DNA from: Litchfieldella qijiaojingensis
GTDB taxonomy: Bacteria; Pseudomonadota; Gammaproteobacteria; Pseudomonadales; Halomonadaceae
NCBI RefSeq assembly: GCF_014651875.1
Contig: NZ_BMXS01000002.1
Location: 260,446 to 324,445, forward strand
Direction of reading: 5' to 3'
Length of the DNA stretch: 64,000 nucleotides
In this document: piece by piece, positions 17,659 to 26,790 of the stretch
Numbering within the stretch: position 1 is the first letter of the stretch
How the letters are laid out: each line of letters opens with the position of its first letter
Notes under the pieces: generated by a model
Told to the model about the DNA's origin: nothing
Seen by the model: only the letters and a program-made list of their open reading frames with translations
The model's database searches: none
Made by a program: the position numbers and the translations under genes

Positions 17659-18225
17659 CTATAGCCGTTCGGGAAAGGCCGCCAAGCCCTCCACGAAGCG
17701 CTGTTTCTCTTCCTCGAAGCCCTTGGGGTCATGCTTGAGGTTGCGCAACACGGTCTGCTCGTCGAAACCGAGCGTATCGGTGAGTTCCTTGGCGCTACCC
17801 GCTGGGTGCTTCACCCCCAGGCCGATGCGCTTACCCTCTCGGCCCGCGAACCAGCGGGTGATGCCGCATCCCAGGTAAAAGGTCTCGGCATCCCGGTCCA
17901 CGGCCTCGACACGCAGCGGAGCCTTGAACGCCAGTTCACCGATCAGGCGACGTTCGGGTTCGCGATCTCCCGACAACGAACAGGACAACACCAACGTCAT
18001 GCCTGCACCGGCCTCGTCCAGCACCAGCAACGCCAGGGCGCTGGGTGTCCCCTCGTCATCCACCAAGGCCAAAAGGCGAGCGGCCTCCTGAGCGAATAGC
18101 ACCCGCCGTGTGCCGGCAAAGCTCACCAATGGCATCAATCCGGCTTTCCGCCCATAAACCTCCGCACACAAACGTGCCAGGCAAGCATCACGTTCGTCAG
18201 CAGCTTTGACATGGATCACTCTCAT
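17659..18225 (-). CDS. Conserved hypothetical protein
   Basis: Protein of 188 residues, not recognised with confidence. It is mostly mixed alpha/beta with no signal peptide or membrane segment. ATG at 18225 is chosen over a GTG two codons upstream because GGGGGAG sits at the right distance. The order of hydrophobic strands (LLALVDDEGTPSALALLVLD, MTLVLSCSLSGD) followed by TFYLGCGITRWFAG slightly recalls GNAT acetyltransferases, and TFYLGCGI resembles their last core segment, but no clear acetyl-CoA motif is visible. Convergent with the membrane-bound bactofilin, 30 bp apart. Confidence 0.7.
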   Translation of the reverse strand: MRVIHVKAADERDACLARLCAEVYGRKAGLMPLVSFAGTRRVLFAQEAARLLALVDDEGTPSALALLVLDEAGAGMTLVLSCSLSGDREPERRLIGELAFKAPLRVEAVDRDAETFYLGCGITRWFAGREGKRIGLGVKHPAGSAKELTDTLGFDEQTVLRNLKHDPKGFEEEKQRFVEGLAAFPERL

Positions 18226-18410
18226 GGGCACTCCCCCTCACATTGATCGTCATTCGGTGGGAAGGCCACCTTGGAAGCGCGCAGCCTAGCACAATTCAGG
18301 AAAGCTGCGGCATCGTCATGCCGGCGTCACATTTCCTTGTCATGCTTTTTGACAACAAATGCGGCATGCTGCCGTCATAGGGTTCCATAACGTCGATACG
18401 GGGCTTCACT

Positions 18411-19211
18411 ATGCAAGACACTTCTCCCATCCTGAGTCCAGTGATAACCCCTCGCCCCTTGCCCTATACCGTCGCCCACCGCGGTCTCTCGGCACATGCG
18501 CCGGAGAACACCCTGGCTGCGGTCAAGGCCGCCCATCGCGTCGGCTGCCAATGGGTCGAGCTCGATGTTCAGTTACTGGGAGATGGTACACCGGTAATCT
18601 GGCACGACAACGGCGTCAGGCGTTGTTCGGATAGCCGTGGCAAGTTGGCCAAGCTCAACCTCGCCAAGGCCAAGGCCTTGGACGTAGGCACTTGGTTCAG
18701 TGCCGATTTTCAAGGCGAGCGCATGGCGACCCTGGCTGAGATGCTAGAACTGCTCAACGAACTGGACATGGGTCTTAACCTCGAACTCAAGGTCAACCGT
18801 GGTCGTGACGCCCAGGCGCTGGTAGACGCGGCGCTGCCCATGACACTGGGAGCCCTGCCCGCCGAACGTCTGATCGTATCGTCGTTCAATTCGCAGGCCC
18901 TGAAGGCGGCGCGCGGTCTAGAACCCGATGCCCAGCGCCTGCGCCTGGGAATCCTTTATGAAAAACCGACACGCCAATGGCATGAGGAGGCGGAGCGGCT
19001 CGAGGCTTACAGCCTGCACGTCGACTGGCGTCGCCTGAAGGAAAAACGCGCCCGTGAGATCAAGGATGCTGGCTATCGGTTGCTCTGCTATACCGCCAAC
19101 GATCCCGTCGCCTTCGCACGCCTGTGGCCGTGGGGAGTCGATTCGGTGATCAGTGACGACCCTTCGCTGTTCGAACACCACCTTCCCGACAGCTCGCAAC
19201 AACGGATTTGA
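18411..19211 (+). CDS. ugpQ: Glycerophosphodiester phosphodiesterase
   Basis: Cytoplasmic GDPD of 266 residues: hydrolyses glycerophosphodiesters to glycerol-3-phosphate and an alcohol. TIM-barrel active-site marks are VAHRGLSAHAPENTLAA (catalytic His and metal ligands, about residues 23-39), VELDVQLLGDGTPVIWHD (second His, about 50-67) and the glutamate in LNLELKVN. The C-terminal VDSVISDDPSLF is typical. No signal peptide, which favours UgpQ over periplasmic GlpQ. No glycerol-phosphate transporter is beside it. Confidence 0.92.
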   Translation: MQDTSPILSPVITPRPLPYTVAHRGLSAHAPENTLAAVKAAHRVGCQWVELDVQLLGDGTPVIWHDNGVRRCSDSRGKLAKLNLAKAKALDVGTWFSADFQGERMATLAEMLELLNELDMGLNLELKVNRGRDAQALVDAALPMTLGALPAERLIVSSFNSQALKAARGLEPDAQRLRLGILYEKPTRQWHEEAERLEAYSLHVDWRRLKEKRAREIKDAGYRLLCYTANDPVAFARLWPWGVDSVISDDPSLFEHHLPDSSQQRI

Positions 19212-19310
19212 TCCAGATCAAGATGGCGGAATAACGTGTCCGACACGCCGCAAACCAGCGAGTCGAGTGGGTATGCACGAATCCTGAACCAAGGATAGAT
19301 AGAGGTATCG

Positions 19311-20771
19311 TCAGGCAGGGATGCCAAGCAGACGACACACCCAGGCCATATCCAGATGCGCGTCCAGGGTATCGGCCAGACGATCCAGTTCGTGGAGCCG
19401 GTGTGCCTGGTAATCCACGGCCGCACCGGTGTCTTCCAGGCCGCAGCGCGCCAGTAATGCGTGGCACGCCTCGGGGCGATCGAACAGCCCATGCAGATAG
19501 GTGCCCATCACTTGGCCATCAGCACTGACCGCACCATCCGCTCGGCCGTCCAGCATGACGAGCGGATTCTCCAATGCCGCCCCCTCACTCACGCCGTTGT
19601 GAATCTCGTAGCCGGTCACAGCCACGCCCTCGGGATTCAGTACGCCTTGCACATTGCGCAACTGCTTGCCGGCTACCATACGGGTATGAAAGTCCAGCAG
19701 GCCGAGGCCCGGGGTGCCACCGGGTTCGCCTTCAAGGCCTTCGGGGTCATGCACGGCCCGGCCGAGCATCTGGAAACCGCCGCAGATGCCCAACAGCTTA
19801 CCGCCATAACGCAGATGGCGCTGGATGGCGGTTTCCCAGCCTTGTGTGCGCAGCCATTCGAGATCGGCCCGGGTGCTCTTGCTGCCCGGCAAGATGATCA
19901 GGTCGGCAGGAGGAATCCTCTGATTCGGCCCAACGAAAGAAAGCGCGACCCTGGGATGCAAACGTAGCGGGTCGAAATCGTTATGATTGCTGATTCGCGG
20001 TAGGGCCGGTACCACAACGCGCAAGTCCGGCTCGCCCGTCACTCGGCCGCTCAGCCCCACGCTGTCCTCGGCATCCAGCAACAGCCCCTGCAGATAGGGC
20101 AAGGTCCCCAGCACTGGCTTGCCGGTACGTTCGGCGAGCCAGGCGAGCCCCGGCTCCAGCAGCGCAATGTCGCCGCGAAAGCGATTGATGATGAAGCCTT
20201 GGGTGCGCGCCCGCTCGGATTCGGAAAGCAGCTCCAGGGTACCCACCAATTGTGCGAAGACCCCCCCACGATCGATATCGCCCACCAACAACACCGGGCA
20301 GTCGACGGCCTCGGCAAAGCCCATGTTGGCAATGTCGCCCGCGCGCAGATTGATCTCCGCCGGGCTACCCGCGCCCTCGGCAACGATCACGTCGAAGCGG
20401 CTCGACAGTGCCTCCCAGGCCGCCACCACGCTGTGGCGCGCCTCGGCCTTGAAGGCATGATAATCCAAGGCATCCATGTTGCCGTGCACCCGGCCACGCA
20501 GGATCACCTGGGCACCTCGGTCGCTCTGCGGCTTGAGCAGCACCGGGTTCATGTCACTATGCGGGGCCAGGCCACAGGCCAGTGCCTGCAGCGCGGTGGA
20601 GCGTCCGATCTCGCCGCCATCCTCTGTCACCGCGCTGTTGAGCGCCATGTTCTGTGGCTTGAACGGTGCCACCGACACGCCACGTCGCGCCAGCCATCGG
20701 CACAGCGCCGCCACCAAGGTGCTCTTGCCGGCATCCGAGGTGGTGCCCTGGATCATCAGGGTACGACTCAC
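19311..20771 (-). CDS. cobQ: Cobyric acid synthase
   Basis: Glutamine-dependent amidotransferase of 486 residues (CobQ/CbiP) that converts adenosylcobyrinic acid a,c-diamide to adenosylcobyric acid by four amidations. N-terminal dethiobiotin-synthetase-like ATPase: [21 protein letters not shown] (P-loop, about 6-26), [10 protein letters not shown] and [14 protein letters not shown]-terminal class I glutaminase-like domain with the nucleophile region [14 protein letters not shown] (Cys near residue 331) and GTYLHGLFD near residue 428. Its start overlaps cobO by 4 bp. It is the last gene of the btuB operon. Its substrate is an early corrinoid, so either scavenged corrinoids are amidated or ring-building genes lie elsewhere. 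Confidence 0.95.
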   Translation of the reverse strand: MSRTLMIQGTTSDAGKSTLVAALCRWLARRGVSVAPFKPQNMALNSAVTEDGGEIGRSTALQALACGLAPHSDMNPVLLKPQSDRGAQVILRGRVHGNMDALDYHAFKAEARHSVVAAWEALSSRFDVIVAEGAGSPAEINLRAGDIANMGFAEAVDCPVLLVGDIDRGGVFAQLVGTLELLSESERARTQGFIINRFRGDIALLEPGLAWLAERTGKPVLGTLPYLQGLLLDAEDSVGLSGRVTGEPDLRVVVPALPRISNHNDFDPLRLHPRVALSFVGPNQRIPPADLIILPGSKSTRADLEWLRTQGWETAIQRHLRYGGKLLGICGGFQMLGRAVHDPEGLEGEPGGTPGLGLLDFHTRMVAGKQLRNVQGVLNPEGVAVTGYEIHNGVSEGAALENPLVMLDGRADGAVSADGQVMGTYLHGLFDRPEACHALLARCGLEDTGAAVDYQAHRLHELDRLADTLDAHLDMAWVCRLLGIPA

Positions 20772-21379
20772 AACTCGACCCCTTTCTGGGCCTTGATTCC
20801 TTGGTCCTTGAAGGCATGCTTGACCACGCCCATCTCGGTCACCGTATCGGCGATATCGATCAGCGCCTGAGGCGCGTAACGACCGGTGACCACTACATGC
20901 TGCATCTCCGGGCGAGCCTCGAGGTCATCGAGTACCTGGTCGAGATCCAGATACTCGTAGCGCAGGGCGATGTTCAACTCGTCGAGCAGCACTAGGTCGT
21001 AGGTGTCGTCACCGAGCATGCGCCGGGCTTCTTTCCAGGCGGCCTCGGCGGCCTCGATGTCACGTTCGCGGTCCTGGGTGTCCCAGGTATAGCCTTCGCC
21101 CATCACGTGGTAGTCCACTTCCGGAAGGCGACGGAAGAAAGCTTCCTCGCCGGTGCGGAACTTGCCCTTGATGAACTGCACCACGCCCACTTTCATGTCA
21201 TGCCCCAAGGCTCGGGCCAGCATGCCGAAACCGGAACTGCTCTTGCCCTTACCGGGGCCGGTGAGAACCAGCAGCACCCCCTGATCCTTCTGGGCTCGGG
21301 ACATACGTTCATGCATGACCTTCTGTTTACGTGCCATACGTTGGGCATGGCGTTGGGGATCCTTGGCATTATCGCGCAT
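20768..21379 (-). CDS. cobO: Cob(I)yrinic acid a,c-diamide adenosyltransferase (copy 1)
   Basis: CobA/CobO/BtuR-family ATP:corrinoid adenosyltransferase of 203 residues. Residues 30-50 are highly basic and precede the P-loop [20 protein letters not shown] (about 39-58). Further marks are [24 protein letters not shown] and [12 protein letters not shown] (Walker B). It attaches the upper adenosyl ligand to reduced corrinoids. Sits between btuD (19 bp) and cobQ (4-bp overlap), so it is coupled to uptake. A second homologue lies at 42.3 kb with about the same length. Confidence 0.95.
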   Translation of the reverse strand: MRDNAKDPQRHAQRMARKQKVMHERMSRAQKDQGVLLVLTGPGKGKSSSGFGMLARALGHDMKVGVVQFIKGKFRTGEEAFFRRLPEVDYHVMGEGYTWDTQDRERDIEAAEAAWKEARRMLGDDTYDLVLLDELNIALRYEYLDLDQVLDDLEARPEMQHVVVTGRYAPQALIDIADTVTEMGVVKHAFKDQGIKAQKGVEL

Positions 21380-21398
21380 CCTTTACTCTCTCCTGTCG

Positions 21399-22166
21399 TC
21401 AGTTTGACGGAACAAAAACCCGAGCGCCGTTCACCTCGGCAACCATCAAGGGCTGGTCGTACAGACGCTCCAGCGCCTCGGGCACCAGCATATCTTTCGC
21501 TGCCCCCCAACAAGCCTCACCGTCGGGATAGAGCAGCAACAGGTGGTCGCACCAACGTGCCGCAAGATTGAGGTCATGCACGCACAGCAGCACACCACGG
21601 CCGTTACGTGCCTGTTCGGCGAGCAAGCTCATCACCGCCACCTGATGGCGCAGATCGAGATGGTTGGTGGGTTCGTCGGCAAGCCACAGCCTCGGCGCCT
21701 GAGTCAAGGTGGTGGCGATCGCCACCCGCTGGCGCTCGCCACCGGAAAGCTGACTCACCAGCCGTTCCGACAGGTCATTGAGCTCGAGCCGGGTCAGGGC
21801 CGCCTCAGTCAAACGAAGGTCTTCGGCGCCTTCCTGCTGCCAGGGGGAAAGAAAGGGATGACGGCCGATCAACACGGTTTCACGCACCGTGGCCGGGAAC
21901 CCGTCCTGCCGCTCCTGGAAGATCACACCCAGCGCTTGCGCCAGATGGCGACGTCGCAGCCGCGCGATCGACTCGCCATCCAGCAGCACCTGTCCCTGGC
22001 GCGGCGCTCGAAGCCCGGCCAGGGTATGCAGCAGCGTGGTCTTGCCGGCACCGTTAGGGCCCAGCACACCCCACAACTGTCCCGGCTCGATGGCGAAGTC
22101 GAGTGGCCGGCCATCCTTGCGCCCCGGCACATCGATCACCAGCCCGCTGGCCTCGAGCACACTCAT
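21399..22166 (-). CDS. btuD: Vitamin B12 ABC transporter, ATP-binding protein
   Basis: ABC ATPase of 255 residues. Walker A GPNGAGKTT (about 34-42), signature LSGGERQRVAIA (about 139-150), Walker B LWLADEPTNHLD (about 159-170) and the switch histidine in LLCVHDLNLAARW. Closest in type to the FecCD/BtuD class that powers corrinoid or siderophore import. The start codon shares one base with the btuC stop (TGATG). Substrate assignment rests on the B12 riboswitch and the adjoining btuB/btuF. Confidence 0.93.
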   Translation of the reverse strand: MSVLEASGLVIDVPGRKDGRPLDFAIEPGQLWGVLGPNGAGKTTLLHTLAGLRAPRQGQVLLDGESIARLRRRHLAQALGVIFQERQDGFPATVRETVLIGRHPFLSPWQQEGAEDLRLTEAALTRLELNDLSERLVSQLSGGERQRVAIATTLTQAPRLWLADEPTNHLDLRHQVAVMSLLAEQARNGRGVLLCVHDLNLAARWCDHLLLLYPDGEACWGAAKDMLVPEALERLYDQPLMVAEVNGARVFVPSN

Positions 22167-23176
22167 CAGCGACTCCGATAAAGCAGATAGAGGAAGGTCG
22201 GCACTCCCAGCAACGCAGTGATCACGCCCACCGGTAACTGCTCCGGCGCGATCAGAATCCGCGCCAAGGTATCGGCCAGGGTCAGCAGGGTACCGCCGGC
22301 GAGGATCGAAGCCGGCAGGATCACACGTTGGTCGTTGCCCAGCACCAGGCGCAGCATGTGCGGCACCACCAGGCCCACGAAGCCAATGCTGCCAGCGGTG
22401 GTCACCGCCACCGCCGTCAACAAGCTGGCCATGACGTATACCGCTCCTTCCAGCGGCTGCACCGCCACCCCCAAGGCCGCGGCTTGCAAGGGGCCACGCG
22501 CCAGCACGTTGAGGCTGCGAGCGAGCGGCACCAACGCCAGCCAGATGATCACCAGCAGGCCAAGTGCCGGCCAGGGACCACGCGAATAGGCCAGATCGCC
22601 CATCAGCCAGTAGAGCATGCCGGGCAATTTCTCGGTCGGCCCCACCGAGAGCATAAAGGTGATCATCGCTCCCCAGCCAGCGGCGACCACCACCCCGGTC
22701 AACAATAAGCGGGTCGGCGTCCAGCTACCCGTGCCATGGGCCAGTCCGAAGACCAGCAGGGTCGAGGCCAGCGCACCGACGAAGGCCGAACCGGACACTG
22801 CGACGCCGCCGAGCCCGGCCAGCATGGCCGCCAATGCCGCCACGGCCGCCCCACCCGAGACCCCCAGTACATAAGGATCTGCCAGCGGATTGCGCAGCAG
22901 TACCTGCATCAGCGCCCCGGCCACGGCCAGCAAGCCACCGGTACCGAAGGCCGCCAGGGCTCGCGGCAGGCGCAACTCGAAGATCAAGGTCCGATGCAGG
23001 GGGTCGCCCTGCCCCGTGAGCACCGCCCACAACGCCTGCGGGGAAATGGTCACGCTGCCCATCCCCACCGCCAGCAACAGCGATGCCAGCGCCACCATGA
23101 CCAGCAGCGCCAGCGGCAAGCGTCGCATCCGACCGGCCGCTAGCCAGGTCGGCGACGTCGGGTCAGTGGCGGCCAC
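22166..23176 (-). CDS. btuC: Vitamin B12 ABC transporter, permease
   Basis: FecCD-type permease of 336 residues with about ten membrane helices. Signature stretches are RLPRALAAFGTGGLLAVAGA, RNPLADPYVLGVSGGAA and GFVGLVVPHMLRLVLGNDQR, the last being the ATPase-coupling region. The GTG start at 23176 has GGAG at a proper distance and overlaps the btuF stop by 14 bp; an internal ATG at 23128 would remove a short hydrophilic N-terminus and is less likely. Works as a dimer with BtuD. Confidence 0.93.
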   Translation of the reverse strand: MAATDPTSPTWLAAGRMRRLPLALLVMVALASLLLAVGMGSVTISPQALWAVLTGQGDPLHRTLIFELRLPRALAAFGTGGLLAVAGALMQVLLRNPLADPYVLGVSGGAAVAALAAMLAGLGGVAVSGSAFVGALASTLLVFGLAHGTGSWTPTRLLLTGVVVAAGWGAMITFMLSVGPTEKLPGMLYWLMGDLAYSRGPWPALGLLVIIWLALVPLARSLNVLARGPLQAAALGVAVQPLEGAVYVMASLLTAVAVTTAGSIGFVGLVVPHMLRLVLGNDQRVILPASILAGGTLLTLADTLARILIAPEQLPVGVITALLGVPTFLYLLYRSR

Positions 23177-24062
23177 GTGCCGTCTCCAGGTGATCGCAAA
23201 GAATTCGGGTACCTTCCAGCAGGCGGGGAGTAGGCCGCTGGATCAGCGACGGCGGCACGAAGAACAGGTTGTCCCGGCGTACCGCATTCAGTTCCTCGAA
23301 ACGCTCCCAGTCATCCAGCCAATCACGGTTCTCCTCGCCCATGCCGCCGGCGACGATCGCCTCGGGGTCAGCAGCCAACACCGCCTCCTCGCCGATACGC
23401 GGTACCAATCGCGGCAACTCGCCAAACACATTCTTGCCACCGCAAAGTGATATGGCCTGGCTGATCAGGTGCTCGTCGTTGACCGTCATCAACGGCTCGT
23501 CCCAGACCTGGTAGAAGACCCGTACCGGTGATGCGTCGGCATATCGCTCGCGCAGCTCGCCCACACCGGCACGGAACTCATCGGCCGCAACCTGTCCGCG
23601 CTCGCGGGTACCGGCCAGTGTGGCCAAGCGTTCCAGCGAGGTAGCGACTTCCTCGAAACGACGCGGCTCACTGAGATACAGCGACATCCCCAGGCGCTGG
23701 AGTTTTTCGAGCTGCTCGTGGGGGTTGCCGGTCACCCACCCCACCAACAGGTCAGGCTCCAGCGACAGCACGGTTTCGAGATCCAGCCGCGTATGGCTGC
23801 CCACGCTCTGTCGCTGCTTTGCCTCAGGCGGGTAGTCGCTGAAACTGACCACGCCGACCACCTGATCGCCGGCACCCGCGGCAAAGACCAACTCCGTGGC
23901 CCCGGGCGATAGGGCCACGATGCGGCTTGCCGGCTGCGCCAGGCATACCTCACGATCGGCATCGTCGATGACGCAGGTCTCGGCCCATACCGGAGTCGCA
24001 GCGACACTAAACAACAACGCTACCCCCGCCCCCCACAAACGTCTTCCGATGCCCGCCTTCAT
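23163..24062 (-). CDS. btuF: Vitamin B12 periplasmic binding protein
   Basis: Class III solute-binding protein of 299 residues that hands corrinoid to BtuCD. Start ATG at 24062 gives a classical signal peptide (MKAGIGRRLWGAGVALLFSV, cleavage after VWA). Two lobes follow: RIVALSPGATELVFAAGAGDQVVGV, then SLEPDLLVGWVTGNP, and in the second lobe SQAISLCGGKNVFGELPRLV. The GGxN-type motif CGGKNVF is typical of BtuF. An in-frame upstream ATG at 24152 would bury the signal and is rejected. Confidence 0.92.
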   Translation of the reverse strand: MKAGIGRRLWGAGVALLFSVAATPVWAETCVIDDADREVCLAQPASRIVALSPGATELVFAAGAGDQVVGVVSFSDYPPEAKQRQSVGSHTRLDLETVLSLEPDLLVGWVTGNPHEQLEKLQRLGMSLYLSEPRRFEEVATSLERLATLAGTRERGQVAADEFRAGVGELRERYADASPVRVFYQVWDEPLMTVNDEHLISQAISLCGGKNVFGELPRLVPRIGEEAVLAADPEAIVAGGMGEENRDWLDDWERFEELNAVRRDNLFFVPPSLIQRPTPRLLEGTRILCDHLETARGRH

Positions 24063-24162
24063 TGTGCCTTTGCCCTTACTCTGGCCGTTCACTTGACCAC
24101 ACTGCTGGCTGTAGCCAGTATTGGCCACAGCACGCACATCAGGAACAGACAAATGCTACGCA

Positions 24163-25992
24163 TTACTGGGCGCCAAAGCGAACGCTGACGAAGGCGGCGC
24201 GACCGGCGTTGATGAAGTCATTGCCTCTGAAGTCCCTGGCCGTGGCGTACTCCTTGTCCAGCACGTTCTCCACCGTCAACCGAGCCGACCACAGCGGCGC
24301 GAACTGCCAGCCGGCACGTAGGTTGACCAGCCCGAAGCCGGGCAGACGCTCCTCATTGTCGGCATCTTCGTAGCGATGATTCTGTACGATCCAGGAACCG
24401 CCCAGCGACCAGTCGCCGAGTTCGCGGTCGATGTCCAAACGCAGGCTCTGCGACGCGCGCCGCCGCAGACGCTTGCCGGTTTCACGATCTTCCGGGTCGG
24501 TGTAAGTCAGCGCCACCTGCAAGGTCCAGTCGTCGAGCTCAGTACCAGCAGAAAACTCGGCGCCACGAATGCGTGTTTCATCCACGTTAAAGGGAGCAAA
24601 GAGGCCATTGACGAATTCATTGGCGATCAGGTTCTCGGCATTGGTCTGGTAGGCCGCCAAATCCCAGAACAGGAGTCGGTACTGGCCACGCATACCCACT
24701 TCGAATGTCTCGGAAGTCTCGGCCTCGAGTTCCGGGTTGCCGAATCCGGGAAAGAAGAGCTGATTGAAGGTGGGCGCCTTGAAGGCTGTACCATAACTGG
24801 TGCGCAGGGTGTGATGATTATCCAGGTCATAACCCAGCGCCAGGCTACCGATCGTTTCTTCGCCAAACGCTTCATTGTCATCATGGCGTAGACTCAACTG
24901 AACCGCGAACGGACTGAAATCGAGCACCCCCTGGGCGAAGACGGCGGTATTGTCGCGACTATCCTGATCGTAGTCAGTGGTCCCGGAGACCTCATCCTTG
25001 CTGTATTCGGCACCAGCAATCAACTCGTGGGAACCAATATCGACAGTATTCTCCCAACGTGCGGTATGGGTTCGGGTATCGATGATGGAGTCGCCAAAGA
25101 CATCGATGTTGTCACTCTCATCCCGCGCTTCGCTGAGTGTCAGGCGGCTACGCCAATTCCCGGTCACCGGCAGTTCCCCATAAACGCCAGCCACCTGCTG
25201 GACGAAATCGGTTTCCCCACCAACAAACCCGGTATTGCCTCGTGCCCGTAGCCCCAGCACACCGAGCTCGGCACCACCGTCGAAGGTATGTGACAGCCGC
25301 ACGAAGCCAGTAGTGTTGTCATAGCCCTTGTCGCCCTCTTCACGCACGACCTCCGTGCCATCGGTGGAAAAACGACTGCCAGCGAAGCTGTAGCGGGTGC
25401 CGCCACTGCTGCCGGAAAGCGTGGCACTATAACGCTGGGAGTCGAAGGAACCGCCACCAACGGAAATGCTCGGGCTGGGTCCGCCCTCACCCTCGGGCGT
25501 GAATAGCTGCACCACGCCGCCCACCGCGTCGGCACCATACAAGCTTCCGCGCGGGCCGCGTACGATCTCGGCACGCTGGAACATGCGCGGATCGAGGAAC
25601 TGCCAGGCAGGTGTTCCTAGCGTTACCGAACGCAACCGGATACCGTCGATCATCAGCACGGTGGAGTCACTATTGGTGCCACGCATGAAGACGCTACTGT
25701 TCTTGCCGAAGGAGCCGTTGGTGGATACATCCACCCCGGGCTGGCCGCGCAATATGTCGGTGATGCTGACGGGATCCTGGCGGCGCAGGGTTTCCTCATC
25801 GATAACGGTGACGGAAGCAAGGGATTCATTGGCGGTACGCGGCGCCAGGGTGGCGGTAACGACCAGTGGATTGAGATAAAGCGAAGCGTCGCTATCAGCG
25901 TCTTCATCGCCGGTCTGGGCCTGGGCGGCTAGTGGCACGGCCCCCAGACACAAGGCGGCCAGTCCCCACTGACGCATGGTGATCGTCTGCAT
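24163..25992 (-). CDS. btuB: TonB-dependent vitamin B12 outer-membrane receptor
   Basis: Outer-membrane receptor of 609 residues (E. coli BtuB has 614). Signal peptide at residues 1-23 (LAALCLGAVPLAAQAQ); TonB box LNPLVVTAT near residue 35; plug domain about 50-160 (SVTVIDEETLRRQDPVSITD, RGPRGSLYGADAVGGVVQLF); then a 22-strand barrel ending in the aromatic-poor but strand-like FVSVRFGAQ. The start ATG at 25992 is set by AAGGGGAG; the frame stays open upstream through the riboswitch by chance. It opens the btuB-btuF-btuC-btuD-cobO-cobQ operon and is under cobalamin riboswitch control. Confidence 0.95.
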   Translation of the reverse strand: MQTITMRQWGLAALCLGAVPLAAQAQTGDEDADSDASLYLNPLVVTATLAPRTANESLASVTVIDEETLRRQDPVSITDILRGQPGVDVSTNGSFGKNSSVFMRGTNSDSTVLMIDGIRLRSVTLGTPAWQFLDPRMFQRAEIVRGPRGSLYGADAVGGVVQLFTPEGEGGPSPSISVGGGSFDSQRYSATLSGSSGGTRYSFAGSRFSTDGTEVVREEGDKGYDNTTGFVRLSHTFDGGAELGVLGLRARGNTGFVGGETDFVQQVAGVYGELPVTGNWRSRLTLSEARDESDNIDVFGDSIIDTRTHTARWENTVDIGSHELIAGAEYSKDEVSGTTDYDQDSRDNTAVFAQGVLDFSPFAVQLSLRHDDNEAFGEETIGSLALGYDLDNHHTLRTSYGTAFKAPTFNQLFFPGFGNPELEAETSETFEVGMRGQYRLLFWDLAAYQTNAENLIANEFVNGLFAPFNVDETRIRGAEFSAGTELDDWTLQVALTYTDPEDRETGKRLRRRASQSLRLDIDRELGDWSLGGSWIVQNHRYEDADNEERLPGFGLVNLRAGWQFAPLWSARLTVENVLDKEYATARDFRGNDFINAGRAAFVSVRFGAQ

Positions 25993-26114
25993 GATGCTCC
26001 CCTTGCTCACCCGCACGGGTTCTATTGAATGGCCCGGTGCGGCGAGAAGGGTAAGGGGAAACGAAATGCCGGAGTCCCGCCCTGCCCTTGGGTCGCCCAC
26101 CGCAACCAAGCATG

Positions 26115-26281
26115 CTTCTCCAGGCCGGTCTCCGGGCTGACGAGCGTAGCGGGGCTTGAGAACGTCACGCTTACGGACAACCGCCTTCCCATGCCTGAGC
26201 AGGCACAGTGGCGTGAAGGGTTGTCTTGACTCGATCACCGTTGCGGGGGCAGCGTCGGATTGATTCACCGACTTCCCGTTT
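26115..26281 (-). promoter_or_regulatory. Cobalamin (B12) riboswitch
   Basis: Leader of btuB on the minus strand. It contains the conserved blocks in order: GGGAAGTCGGTG (near 26278), GCTGCCCCCGCAACGGTGA (26235-26253), the middle GCCACTGTGCCTG region, GGGAAGGCGGTT, and the B12 box AGCCCGGAGACCGGCC (26123-26138). Together these match the adenosylcobalamin aptamer family. About 120 bases separate the B12 box from the btuB start, enough for an expression platform. High cobalamin should switch off uptake, cobO and cobQ. Confidence 0.95.
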
Positions 26282-26283
26282 AA

Positions 26284-26305
26284 CTGGCGAAGCTTGCTCC
26301 GCCAG
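26284..26305 (-). terminator. Weak hairpin between the two cobalamin gene groups
   Basis: CTGGCG/CGCCAG stem with a 10-base loop between the CobU-like stop and the riboswitch. The minus-strand side continues TTAAA rather than a real T tract, so it is at most a weak terminator of the cobT-to-CobU-like group. Confidence 0.3.
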
Positions 26306-26361
26306 CACCTGAGAGTAGGCGTAAGCTAGCAACGCCCTGGGGAAAGGTCAACGCGGATGGC

Positions 26362-26790
26362 TTATGCCAGGGGCCTTGCCAGGCCATGCCAGACATACCA
26401 GACCTGTTCGCAGTGAGTAGCGGCGTCCTGGGCGAGCCAGCCAGCCAGATCACGCAGCCGGCGATCGTCGGCGTCCATTGGCACGATGCCACGCCCCATC
26501 TCCAGCATGATCAGTACGATCCGCGGGCCAAGGGCATCTTCCAGCGCACGGATCGCTTCCAATTCGTCGCACATGCGCGACCTGATCCGGTCGTTGTCGG
26601 GCTCGCATGCCAACTCGGCCTCCAGCCACAATTCCCATCCCTCGAGCACCAGGCTACGCCCCTCCTCGACGGCGGAGCGCCACGCGTCGAGACTCTTTCC
26701 GTCATAAGCCGAATGCCAACGCGGCGAGTCGAAGCGCTGCCTTACCGCCGCGCGCTTGCCGGCATAGGCACCGCCGATGAAGAGCTGCAT
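26362..26790 (-). CDS. Short CobU-like protein
   Basis: Protein of 142 residues related to adenosylcobinamide kinase/guanylyltransferase (CobU/CobP). It starts with a P-loop-like FIGGAYAGKRAA (residues 4-15) and ends with MLEMGRGIVPMDADDRRLRD (from about 95) and WYVWHGLARPL, which correspond to the CobU NEVGMGIVP region and its C-terminus. The middle region with the guanylylated histidine is missing. It overlaps the phosphatase gene by 49 bp, with GGAG before its ATG. A full-length CobU lies 1.3 kb upstream in the same operon and has lost the motif that this short protein keeps. Function unknown; a partner or alternative kinase is possible. Confidence 0.75.
   Translation of the reverse strand: MQLFIGGAYAGKRAAVRQRFDSPRWHSAYDGKSLDAWRSAVEEGRSLVLEGWELWLEAELACEPDNDRIRSRMCDELEAIRALEDALGPRIVLIMLEMGRGIVPMDADDRRLRDLAGWLAQDAATHCEQVWYVWHGLARPLA

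Noticed and set aside
18337-18355. TTGTCA-N7-TGACAA before ugpQ as a Pho box
   Set aside because: The two units face each other as an inverted repeat, whereas a Pho box has direct repeats at 11-base spacing.
25993-26268. N-terminal extension of btuB through the leader
   Set aside because: The frame is open by chance across the riboswitch; the true start has a good ribosome site and a signal peptide.
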